Below are positions 44,090 to 51,283 of a stretch of 64,000 nucleotides of DNA, one piece after another (position 1 is the stretch's first letter; every line of letters begins with the position of its first letter). The stretch covers positions 310,001 through 374,000 of the forward strand of contig CAWJJM010000004.1 in the NCBI GenBank assembly GCA_963843275.1. The letters run 5' to 3'. The notes under the pieces are model-generated. The model searched no databases, was not told the origin of the DNA, and saw only the letters and a list, made by a program, of their open reading frames with translations. Source of the DNA: CAWJJM01 sp963843275. GTDB taxonomy: Bacteria > Acidobacteriota > Thermoanaerobaculia > Multivoradales > JBCCEF01. Both the position numbers and the translations under genes were made by a program.

Positions 44090-45643
44090 ATGCGCGCTCT
44101 GCTGGTCAGCCCGGCGCTGCCACCGACCTACTGGGGCTTCCAGTACGGCCTGGCGCTCGCCGGCAAGCGGGTCGCGCTGCCGCCGCTGGGTCTCATCTCG
44201 CTGGCCGCCCTGCTCCCTGCCGACTGGTCGCTGCGCCTGGTCGACCTCGACGCGCGTCCGCTCGACGACGCCGACCTCGCCTGGGCGGACGTGGTGCTCA
44301 CCGGAGGGATGCGCATCCAGGCGCCGTCGATGCACGCGGTCCTCGCGCGCGCCCGCCGGGCCGGTCGGCGCTGCGCGGTGGGCGGGCCGGCACCGACCAC
44401 CGCACCCGAGGAGTTCACCGACGCCGACGTCGTCTTCTGCGGCGAGGCGGAGGGGCGGATCGACGAATTGCTGGCGGCGCTGGCGTCGCCCGACGCCGGG
44501 CCCGTGATCCTGCGCGAGCCCGGCGAGCGGCCGGCGATGGCCGCCGTCCCGGTGCCGCGCTACGACCTGCTCGAGCTCCACCGCTACGCCTCGATGAGCG
44601 TGCAGTACTCGCGCGGCTGCCCCTTCCACTGCGAGTTCTGCGACATCGTCGAGATCTTCGGCCGCACGCCGCGGGTCAAGCGGCCGGACCAGGTCCTCGC
44701 CGAGCTCGACGCCCTCCACGGGCTCGGCTACCGCGGCTCGCTGTTCTTCGTCGACGACAACTTCATCGGCAACAAGCCGGCGGTGCGCCGGCTGCTCCCC
44801 GAGCTCGCGCGCTGGCAGCGGCGGGCCGGGCACCCCTTCGAGCTCTACACCGAGGCGAGCGTCAACCTGGCCGCCGACGGGGCGCTCGTCGAGGCGATGG
44901 TGACGGCGGGCTTCACCGCGGTCTTCCTCGGCATCGAGACGCCGTCGCGGCCGGCGCTGGCCGCCGCCGGCAAGGCCCAGAACCTGCGCCTCGACCTGCT
45001 CGACGCGATCCACCGGCTGACCGCCTCGGGGCTGGAGGTGATGGGCGGCTTCATCGTCGGCTTCGACCAGGACGACCCCTCGATCTTCGCCGAGCAGCAG
45101 CGGCTGATCGCCGCCTCGCCGGTGCCGCTGGCGATGGTGGGGGTGCTCACCGCGCTGCCGGGGACCGCGCTGTGGCGCCGGCTCTCCGCCGAGGGGCGGC
45201 TGCGCAGCGCCTCCGGCGGCGACCAGTTCGCCCGCCCCAACTTCGAGCCGGCGATGGACGAAGCGGCCCTGCTCGCCGGCTACGCCGCGCTGCTGCGGGC
45301 GCTCTACGCCCCCGCCGCCTACTTCCGGCGCTGCCGCCGGTTCGTGCGCACGGTGCGGCCCACCGCCGCCCGCCAGCGGCCGCGGCTCGAGCACCTCGCG
45401 ACCCTGGTGCGCACGGCGTTCGACGCCGGCGTGCGCAGCTCCTGGCGACGCCACTTCTGGCGGCTGTTGGGAAGCGCGCTGCGCCGCCCCCACACGCTGC
45501 GCTGGGCGGTCGCCCACGCGGTGATGGGTCAGCACATGATCCGCTACACGCGTGACGAGGTGCTGCCTCGGATCGAGGCCGCGCTGGCGGAGGTGGCGGC
45601 GGACGCGGCGGCGCCGCGCACGGCCGCGGCCGCCGGCTCCTGA
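44090..45643 (+). CDS. Cobalamin-binding radical SAM protein (DUF4070 type, HpnP-like family)
   Basis: A 517-residue enzyme with an N-terminal B12-binding Rossmann domain (about 1-140; LPPLGLISLAALLP, VGGPAPTTAPEEF). The radical-SAM domain has the cluster motif C177-x3-C181-x2-C184 (CPFHCEFC), then DDNFIGNK, YTEASVNLA and VFLGIETP. A DUF4070-like C-terminus follows (about 340-500). The family includes the hopanoid C-2 methylase HpnP and other B12 radical methylases, but the substrate cannot be told. No hopanoid genes are nearby. TAGGCT lies 7 nt upstream of the ATG. Tandem hairpins follow the stop. Confidence 0.87.
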   Translation: MRALLVSPALPPTYWGFQYGLALAGKRVALPPLGLISLAALLPADWSLRLVDLDARPLDDADLAWADVVLTGGMRIQAPSMHAVLARARRAGRRCAVGGPAPTTAPEEFTDADVVFCGEAEGRIDELLAALASPDAGPVILREPGERPAMAAVPVPRYDLLELHRYASMSVQYSRGCPFHCEFCDIVEIFGRTPRVKRPDQVLAELDALHGLGYRGSLFFVDDNFIGNKPAVRRLLPELARWQRRAGHPFELYTEASVNLAADGALVEAMVTAGFTAVFLGIETPSRPALAAAGKAQNLRLDLLDAIHRLTASGLEVMGGFIVGFDQDDPSIFAEQQRLIAASPVPLAMVGVLTALPGTALWRRLSAEGRLRSASGGDQFARPNFEPAMDEAALLAGYAALLRALYAPAAYFRRCRRFVRTVRPTAARQRPRLEHLATLVRTAFDAGVRSSWRRHFWRLLGSALRRPHTLRWAVAHAVMGQHMIRYTRDEVLPRIEAALAEVAADAAAPRTAAAAGS

Positions 45644-45686
45644 CAGCTCCCCCGCGAGGCGGCGGCCCGGAGGTGGGCGTCGCCCG

Positions 45687-45738
45687 GGGACCGCCGCCCC
45701 GAAGGGCGGTCCCGTCCACCCGCCGGCGGGTGGACGGG
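45687..45738 (+). terminator. Tandem overlapping hairpins after the radical SAM gene
   Basis: A 9-bp hairpin (45687-45695 with 45705-45713) overlaps by three bases a perfect 28-bp palindrome (45711-45738). They cannot both fully form. They probably terminate the radical-SAM transcript. TACAAT at 45756-45761 may be the -10 box of the following thioredoxin operon. Confidence 0.55.
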
Positions 45739-45891
45739 GGCGCCGCCGGCAGCGGTACAATCGCCCGCAGCGGTGGCGTCCCCACCGTCCGCTGCGCCCG
45801 GGAGGAGCCGGCGCAGCCGCGGCGGGCCCTCCCCCCGCCGTCCCGCCGCCCTCACCGGCCGGCGCGGCGTGACCCCCGTGAGGAGAACGAC

Positions 45892-46488
45892 ATGAGCGAG
45901 CCCGACACCCCCCGCATCGACGTCGCCGTCCCGCCGAAGAGGTTGGGCGTGCAGGCGAGGATCGCCGTCGCGGTGGTCGTCGCGCTGGCCGCCGCGGCGC
46001 TGTTCTGGCCGCACGGCGAAGCCACCTCCGACGCGCCGGGCGGCTTCCTCCTCGACGCCGCCGGCCGGCCGCAGACGCTCGGACCGCGGATGGCGCCGGT
46101 GACGCTGGTCCATTTCTGGGCCACCTGGTGCCCGCCCTGCATCACCGAGGTCCCGGCGCTCGATCGACTGGTCGACCACTTCGCCACCGACCCCCGCTTC
46201 AAGGTGCTGATGGTGGCGGTGGAGGACGAGGCGGCGAAGGTCCAGACCTTCCGCGGCAGCCGCGCCGCCGGGGTCCTCTACGACCCCAACTGGGAGGTCG
46301 CGCACCGCTACGGGACCGACAAGATCCCCGAGACCTACCTGGTGGTGGGCGGTCGGGTGGTGGAGAAGTGGGTGGGGATGACCGACTGGGACGACCCCGC
46401 CGTCCGCCAGCGCATCGAACGGGCCTTGGCGGCCGCCGGCCCCGCCACCGCCTCCGACGGCTCCGCCGCGACGGACAGCTCGTCCTAG
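45892..46488 (+). CDS. Membrane-anchored TlpA/ResA-type thioredoxin
   Basis: A 198-residue protein with one N-terminal membrane anchor (about 22-42) and a periplasmic thioredoxin domain. The active site is WC80PPC83, in LVHFWATWCPPCITEVPAL, and the cis-Pro loop is KIPETYLV. ResA and TlpA proteins reduce periplasmic disulfides, often for cytochrome c maturation. No cyt c biogenesis gene is nearby. A GAGGAG site precedes the ATG. The next gene starts 2 nt after the stop, forming a two-gene operon. Confidence 0.9.
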   Translation: MSEPDTPRIDVAVPPKRLGVQARIAVAVVVALAAAALFWPHGEATSDAPGGFLLDAAGRPQTLGPRMAPVTLVHFWATWCPPCITEVPALDRLVDHFATDPRFKVLMVAVEDEAAKVQTFRGSRAAGVLYDPNWEVAHRYGTDKIPETYLVVGGRVVEKWVGMTDWDDPAVRQRIERALAAAGPATASDGSAATDSSS

Positions 46489-46490
46489 CC

Positions 46491-47186
46491 GTGGCCCCCG
46501 AGCTCTGGCAGATCGCCGCCAAGATCGGCCTGTCGGCCCTGCTCGCGGGCGCGATCGGGGCGGAGCGCGAGTGGACGGGCAAGGCCGCCGGGCTGCGCAC
46601 CCACATGCTGATCGCGGTCGGGGCGGCCCTGCTCACCGACGTCTCGGTCCACATCGGCCCCCGTTTCCACGGCGGCAGCGCCTCCTGGGACCCGGGGCGG
46701 ATCGCGGCGCAGATCGTCTCCGGGGTGGGCTTCCTGGGCGCCGGCACCATCCTGCGGGCGCGGGGAGGCGTCCGTGGCCTGACCACGGCGGCCGGCCTGT
46801 GGGTGGCGGCGGCGATCGGCCTGGCGGTGGGGGCCGGCTTCTTCGCCGAGGCCGCGGTCACCACCGCCGTCCTGTTGCTCATCCTCGTCGCCCTGCGCCC
46901 GGTCGAGCGCCGGCTCCTCCACCGCGGCCGCCAGGTCCTGGCGGTGCAGCTCCCGCCCGGCCGGACCCTCGGCGAGCTCGGCGCCCTGCTCGAGACCGCC
47001 GGCGTCCACACCCAGATGCTCCGCGTCCGCGAGGAGAGCGGCTACCACCTGGTCCGCCTCACCTTCGCCGGCACCCAGGACGACCGTCACCGCCTGATGG
47101 ACCGCCTCGACGACGCCGGCCTCCGCGTCGTCCCCGGCGGCCGCCCCTCCCGCCTGGAACACTCCAGCCTCGAAGAAGAGGACTGA
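46491..47186 (+). CDS. MgtC/SapB family membrane protein
   Basis: A 231-residue protein with four or five membrane segments. The MgtC core has GAIGAEREWTGKAAGLRTHMLIAVGAAL, IVSGVGFLGAGTIL, VRGLTTAAGLWVAAAIGLAVG and the small C-terminal ACT-like cytoplasmic domain (about 150-225). MgtC proteins are linked to Mg limitation and control of F-type ATPase in pathogens; environmental members are uncharacterised. It starts at GTG 46491, 2 nt after the thioredoxin stop. Repeat cluster B follows directly. Confidence 0.9.
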   Translation: MAPELWQIAAKIGLSALLAGAIGAEREWTGKAAGLRTHMLIAVGAALLTDVSVHIGPRFHGGSASWDPGRIAAQIVSGVGFLGAGTILRARGGVRGLTTAAGLWVAAAIGLAVGAGFFAEAAVTTAVLLLILVALRPVERRLLHRGRQVLAVQLPPGRTLGELGALLETAGVHTQMLRVREESGYHLVRLTFAGTQDDRHRLMDRLDDAGLRVVPGGRPSRLEHSSLEEED

Positions 47187-47208
47187 CCGCGGCTCGCGCC
47201 GCGCCGGC

Positions 47209-47533
47209 CGAGAGCGGGCGCAGCCCGCGCGAGGCCCCCCGAGCGAGCGCAGTAGCCGTCAGCGCTTATCGGCCGAGAGCGGGCGCAGCCCGCGCGAGGT
47301 GTCCGGCGCGAGCGAAGCGAGAGCCGCCCTCCGCCCGAGAGCGGGCGCAGCCCGCGCGAGGCCACCCGGGCGAGCGCAGCGACGCCCGAGCCGGTGACCG
47401 GAGGCACCCTCGCGGTGGAGGCGGGGGTGGCTGCAAGGAGCGCGAGCGAGGCCGACCGAGGCGACCATCAGGTCGCCGCAGGGAGGCCGACCGAGCAGCG
47501 ACGCCGCAGATCCCTCCGCATCCGCCGCGAGGG
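47209..47533. repeat. Composite repeat cluster B (three 26-nt hairpin units plus long element)
   Basis: The same 26-nt unit as in cluster A occurs identically at 47209-47234, 47274-47299 and 47336-47361, in the same orientation. The 39- and 36-nt intervals carry the related CGAGCGCAG- and CGAGCGAAGCGAG-type modules. The third copy is followed by the full 127-nt element (47407-47533). The cluster fills the gap between the convergent MgtC gene and outer-membrane protein gene, and ends exactly one base before the stop codon of the latter. Confidence 0.88.
47407..47533 (+). other. 127-nt long-hairpin element, copy B (possible structured RNA)
   Basis: Arms 47407-47427 and 47513-47533 pair over 21 positions with two G.T wobbles and one mismatch. 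The inner hairpin GGCGACC-ATCA-GGTCGCC is at 47460-47477. Relative to copy A, T:A becomes A:T and A:T becomes C:G in the inner stem. The loop changes by one base. The rest is nearly identical. As DNA it could also act as a terminator for one or both convergent genes. Confidence 0.7.
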
Positions 47534-48082
47534 TCAGAAGTGGAAGGCGACGCCTGCGTGCCCCATCGCAAACACCTTCGCCTGGTCGAGGTCGGCGTAG
47601 TGGCCGGAGACCTCCACCACGGCGTCGAAGCGGCGGGTGAGGGTGAACTCCCCGACCAGCCCCAGCGCCAGGCCGACGCCGGTGTCGTCGCTGCGGTCGC
47701 CGCCCGGCCGGTCGCCGGAGACCCGGTAGGCGCCCAGCCCGATGTAGGCCCACGGGGTGTAGGCCTCGTCCTGGAACCGGTACTCGCCGGCGAGGGTGGC
47801 GTAGGTGAGGCGCGCGTCCGTCAGGTCGACGAAGCGGTCGCCGCCGCCCAGGCCGAGCCGGCCGGCGCGCAGCGCCACCCGCGTCTGGGCCTCGGTCACC
47901 ACCGAGACGCCGAGCTGGAAGCTGCCGTTGTCGACCCCGTTGCCGGTGTCGGCGTCGATGGAACCCCCGAGGCCGCCGAAGAGGCCGACCGTGTAGGTGT
48001 AGAGCTCCTGCGCCCCCGCCGCCGGTGCGACGAACAGCGCCACGACGACGCAACAGATCGGGATCCACCTCGTGCGGCTCAC
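47534..48082 (-). CDS. Small outer-membrane beta-barrel-like protein
   Basis: A 182-residue exported protein from GTG 48082 (AGAGGAGAG 4 nt upstream). A signal peptide ends APAAGA. The mature part has regularly alternating strands (YTYTVGLFGGLGGS, SFQLGVSVVTEAQTRVALRAG, WAYIGLGAYRV) and finishes with HAGVAFHF, a C-terminal Phe typical of outer-membrane barrels folded by Bam. An eight-stranded OmpA/OmpX-like barrel is likely. A -10-like TATACT lies on the minus strand at 48135-48130. Its stop codon abuts repeat cluster B. Confidence 0.8.
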   Translation of the reverse strand: MSRTRWIPICCVVVALFVAPAAGAQELYTYTVGLFGGLGGSIDADTGNGVDNGSFQLGVSVVTEAQTRVALRAGRLGLGGGDRFVDLTDARLTYATLAGEYRFQDEAYTPWAYIGLGAYRVSGDRPGGDRSDDTGVGLALGLVGEFTLTRRFDAVVEVSGHYADLDQAKVFAMGHAGVAFHF

Positions 48083-48309
48083 CTGGCTCTCCTCTCTCCG
48101 GCCCGGGGATGCTCCCCGCGACGCCGGGCAGTATACCCGCCGCCGTGCGGCCCCCGGGGCCGCTGCGCGGCGGCGTTTTCCGTCTTCCCGGACGGCGCCC
48201 CTCCGCGGGCGCCCCGCTCCTGCGTACGGAAGGGAGGCCACCGACGTCACCGAGGCGACGATCGACCGGGGCGCGGCCCCGCGCGCCGGGCCCGACGCCC
48301 TGGCGGCGG

Positions 48310-49059
48310 TTGGGCGGGGCCGTCCTGGCCCTGCTGCTCCCGGCCCCCTGCCGCGGCTGCGGCGCGGCGCTGCCGCCGGCGGCCCCGCTCGGGCTCTGCC
48401 TGGCCTGCCGCGGCCGGTTGCGCCGCGCCCCGCCCGCACCCGACGCCCCGGACACGCTCGCGCCGTGGAGCTACGAGCCGCCGCTCGACGCGGTGCTCAA
48501 GGCCCTCAAGTTCCAGCGCCTCGGCTTCCTCGGCGCACGCTTCGCCGCGACGCTGGCCGACGAGATCGCTGCCCGCGGCGGGCCCTGGACGGCGCCGCCG
48601 ACGCGGGTGGTCCCGGTGCCCCTCCACTGGCGACGCCGCCTGTCGCGGGGCTACAACCAGGCGGAGCGGATCGCGCTCCCGCTCGCCCGACACCTCGGGC
48701 TGCCGGTGCGCCGGGCCCTGGTCCGCCGCCGCGCCACGCCCCCTCAGACCGCCCTCGACCGCGCCGCCCGCAGGCGCAATCTCCGCGGCGCCTTCGCCGT
48801 CCGCCCACGCTGCGAGGCAGGCCTCGCGGGACGCCCCGTGGTGCTCGTCGACGACGTGACGACCACCGGGGCCACCCTCGCAGCGGCGGCCGACTGCCTG
48901 CGGGCGGCCGGGGCCGCGCCGGTGCTCGCGGTGGCCGTGGCGCGCACCCCTGCCGTCCGGTCGGGCGGCAGCCGTCGGGCTCCTCCCCGGTCCGGCGGCC
49001 GGGCGCCGGACGGCCGACCTCCCCGAATTGACAGGGGTGGACGCCCGCTCCTATACTGA
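48310..49059 (+). CDS. comF: ComF-family phosphoribosyltransferase-like protein
   Basis: About 249 residues from the likely TTG at 48310; no in-frame ATG or GTG is near, so the start is uncertain. A Cys4 zinc-binding segment (CRGCGAALPP...LCLACRG) is followed by LAPWSYEPPLDAVLKALKFQR, VPVPLHWRRRLSRGYNQAE and the PRPP-binding loop VVLVDDVTTTGATLA. ComF proteins are needed for DNA uptake in some species. The last 25 residues are low-complexity, and the promoter of the following gene lies inside them, so the real end might be earlier in function though not in frame. Confidence 0.83.
   Translation: MGGAVLALLLPAPCRGCGAALPPAAPLGLCLACRGRLRRAPPAPDAPDTLAPWSYEPPLDAVLKALKFQRLGFLGARFAATLADEIAARGGPWTAPPTRVVPVPLHWRRRLSRGYNQAERIALPLARHLGLPVRRALVRRRATPPQTALDRAARRRNLRGAFAVRPRCEAGLAGRPVVLVDDVTTTGATLAAAADCLRAAGAAPVLAVAVARTPAVRSGGSRRAPPRSGGRAPDGRPPRIDRGGRPLLY
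49028..49057 (+). promoter_or_regulatory. Near-consensus sigma70 promoter inside the comF 3' end
   Basis: TTGACA (49028-49033) and TATACT (49052-49057) are 18 nt apart, the best sigma70 match in the window. Transcription would start near 49064, only about 13 nt before ATG 49077, with AAGGAG at 49068-49073. Confidence 0.82.
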
Positions 49060-49076
49060 GATTTCTCAAGGAGACC

Positions 49077-51044
49077 ATGGCCTCACTGTCTCGAAACCTC
49101 GCCAAGGTCACCGTGGCCGTCGCCGTGCTGGCGGCCGGCGGTGTCACCGTCGCGGCTCCGGCGGACGCGCCGGCGGCCCCGGCCGTGGCCCGCGTGGGGG
49201 TCGGCGGCCGGGTGCTGGACGGCAGCCAGCCGCTGGCTTCGGCACGGGTCTACGTCTACCGTCTCAGCGACCTGGCGCTCGAGAAGGCGGTCACGGACGA
49301 GCGGGGAGACTTCCAGTTCGACCGGCTGCCGGCGGGTCTCTACAAGATCATCGCCCACAAGGCCGGCTTCGTGCCGGCGGTCGTGCGGCTGACCCGCGCC
49401 ACCGCCCAGGCCTACCAGTTCCTCGAGCTCGAGCTGGTCCAGGAGGAGCGCAGCGAGGTCCGCGACGGCGCCGACTTCTGGGCCGCCCGGGCCGAGATCC
49501 CTCCGGACGTGCTGCGCGACATCCAGGTGACCGAGATCGCCGACGCGGCGCGCCGCGCCGCCGGCGGTGGGCGCGGCGGCGGCCGGACGGTCTCCGATCC
49601 GCCGCGGCTGCTCGCCGAGATGCAGGCGATGACCGGGATCGACCAGGGCGGCGGCCCGGGCGACGGCTACGTCACCCAGGGGGCGGTCGGCCTGGAGGGG
49701 CGCGTCGGCAACATGCGGCTGGGCCTCGAGGGCGACTACTGGCAGCTCGAGCCCTCCTCCGCGGACGCCGGCGGTGCGCCGACCTACTCGTCGGGCGAGG
49801 CCAGCGCGCTGTCGCTCGAGCTGGCCAGCGACCGCGACATGCTGGTCCAGCTCAGCTCGCGCTCCAACCGGCTGCTCGACGTGCGCGACGCCGCGGCCGC
49901 GCCGGTCGACTTCGAGCACTACGGGCTCCACGTCCGGCACGCCATCGGCGAACGCGGGCGCTCGGACTTCAGCGCCCAGTACACCTCCGAGAGCAACTTC
50001 CATCGCCACGGCGGCATCGATCCGCTGGACATCCCGGAGGCCTCGCGGAGCTGGCGGGTGGAGGGCACCTACACCACCGAGCTCGACGAACGTTCGAGCC
50101 TGCAGGCGGGCGTCCGCTACCGGCAGTCCGCCTTCGGCTTCGACGAGGCCGGCCTCGACTCCGACCTGACGCCGCAGCACGACCGCGTCGACCTGTTCGG
50201 ACGCGCCGGCACCCAGGTGCGGCCCTCCGTGCTGGTCGAGTACGGCATGTACACGGCGCTGCGCGACGGCAGCCTGTCGCTGTCGCCCCGCGGCGGCATG
50301 GTGCTGCAGATCGACCCCACCTGGCAGGCGACGCTGGTGGCCTCGCACAAGGTCTACGACGAGGCGCCGCTCGACCTGCGCGACTTCTCGCCGACGCGGA
50401 TCGCCCACGACCACGACCAGGTCGGGGAGAGCTGCGAGGACAACGAGAAGCTCTGCTACCAGCTCCTGCTGGTCCACCAGACGGACCGCGACGAGAGCTT
50501 CTCGGTGGGCGCCACGCAACGCGAGTTCGACGAGACCGTCCGCCTCTACTTCAGCGACGACCTGTCGGACCGCCTCGAGAGCCTCTACCTGGTGCCGGGC
50601 GACCAGGTGCCGGAGGTGCAGGTGGCGGTGAGCCGCCGGATCACGCCGCACATCCTGGCGCGCCTCCAGTCGAGCCTGGCGAGCGGCGGCGGCGGCGTCT
50701 TCTACGCCACCGACCAGGGCTCGTACGAGAACCGGGTGCGCTACCTGGTGACCTCGATCGACACCCACTTCGACGGCACCGCGACCGGTCTGTTCGTGGC
50801 CTTCCACCACCTGCAGCAGACCCCCGAGTCGCTCGGTGCGGCCGCCGCGCCGCAGACCGCCCAGCTCGAGGTCGAGCGCCTCGACCTGATGCTGACCCAG
50901 GATCTGAACATCCTCCTCGACATGAGCCCGGAGATGGCGCTGCGCCTCAACATGCAGCTCAGCCGCGGCTCGTGGCCCTTCTCCGGCGGCAACGACGACG
51001 AGCTGCGCCGCCGGCTCCTCGGCGGCATCGCGCTGAAGTTCTAG
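49077..51044 (+). CDS. TonB-receptor-like outer-membrane protein with carboxypeptidase-regulatory-like domain
   Basis: A 655-residue protein with a signal peptide (1-27). An N-terminal carboxypeptidase-regulatory-like (CarbopepD_reg) fold covers about 38-115 (VGGRVLDGSQPLASARVYVY, DFQFDRLPAGLYKIIAHKAGF). The rest is beta-rich (about 200-655), ending LGGIALKF, an outer-membrane barrel signature with terminal Phe. This is the layout of Acidobacteriota TonB-receptor-like proteins, but a clear plug and TonB box are not evident, so it may be a plug-less barrel. A strong promoter lies directly upstream. About 220 nt separate it from the sensor kinase. Confidence 0.78.
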   Translation: MASLSRNLAKVTVAVAVLAAGGVTVAAPADAPAAPAVARVGVGGRVLDGSQPLASARVYVYRLSDLALEKAVTDERGDFQFDRLPAGLYKIIAHKAGFVPAVVRLTRATAQAYQFLELELVQEERSEVRDGADFWAARAEIPPDVLRDIQVTEIADAARRAAGGGRGGGRTVSDPPRLLAEMQAMTGIDQGGGPGDGYVTQGAVGLEGRVGNMRLGLEGDYWQLEPSSADAGGAPTYSSGEASALSLELASDRDMLVQLSSRSNRLLDVRDAAAAPVDFEHYGLHVRHAIGERGRSDFSAQYTSESNFHRHGGIDPLDIPEASRSWRVEGTYTTELDERSSLQAGVRYRQSAFGFDEAGLDSDLTPQHDRVDLFGRAGTQVRPSVLVEYGMYTALRDGSLSLSPRGGMVLQIDPTWQATLVASHKVYDEAPLDLRDFSPTRIAHDHDQVGESCEDNEKLCYQLLLVHQTDRDESFSVGATQREFDETVRLYFSDDLSDRLESLYLVPGDQVPEVQVAVSRRITPHILARLQSSLASGGGGVFYATDQGSYENRVRYLVTSIDTHFDGTATGLFVAFHHLQQTPESLGAAAAPQTAQLEVERLDLMLTQDLNILLDMSPEMALRLNMQLSRGSWPFSGGNDDELRRRLLGGIALKF

Positions 51045-51229
51045 CGCCACCCCGCGACACCGTCCGCCGCCGCCGCCCCAGCGGCTCGCCCCGTTTTCGC
51101 ACCCCGCCCACCGGCAGGCCGATCGCCGGCACTCCATTCCATTGGATCCACATATTTGGATAGGATCCGGAAGATTGGACGAAAGGCAGGAAAACCCTTG
51201 CCCGATGGGCCTTTGCAGCCTCTCAGGCA

Positions 51230-51244
51230 TGGCACGGAACCTGC
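51230..51244 (+). promoter_or_regulatory. Sigma54-type (-24/-12) promoter of the two-component operon
   Basis: TGGCACGGAACCTGC has GG at -24 and GC at -12 with exactly 10 nt between, matching the RpoN consensus. The start would be near 51256, just before GGAGGGGG (51265-51272) and GTG 51284. A/T-rich inverted GGATCC-containing repeats at about 51143-51170 could bind the activator. Confidence 0.68.
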
Positions 51245-51283
51245 GTCGTCCGTACAAGACTTTTGGAGGGGGTATTCGTCTCC

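Noticed and set aside
47259..47533. Small proteins encoded in the repeat clusters (Arg/Ala/Gly-rich frames on both strands)
   Set aside because: The frames are products of repeated GC-rich hairpins, lack ribosome-binding sites and differ between clusters wherever the interval lengths are not multiples of three.
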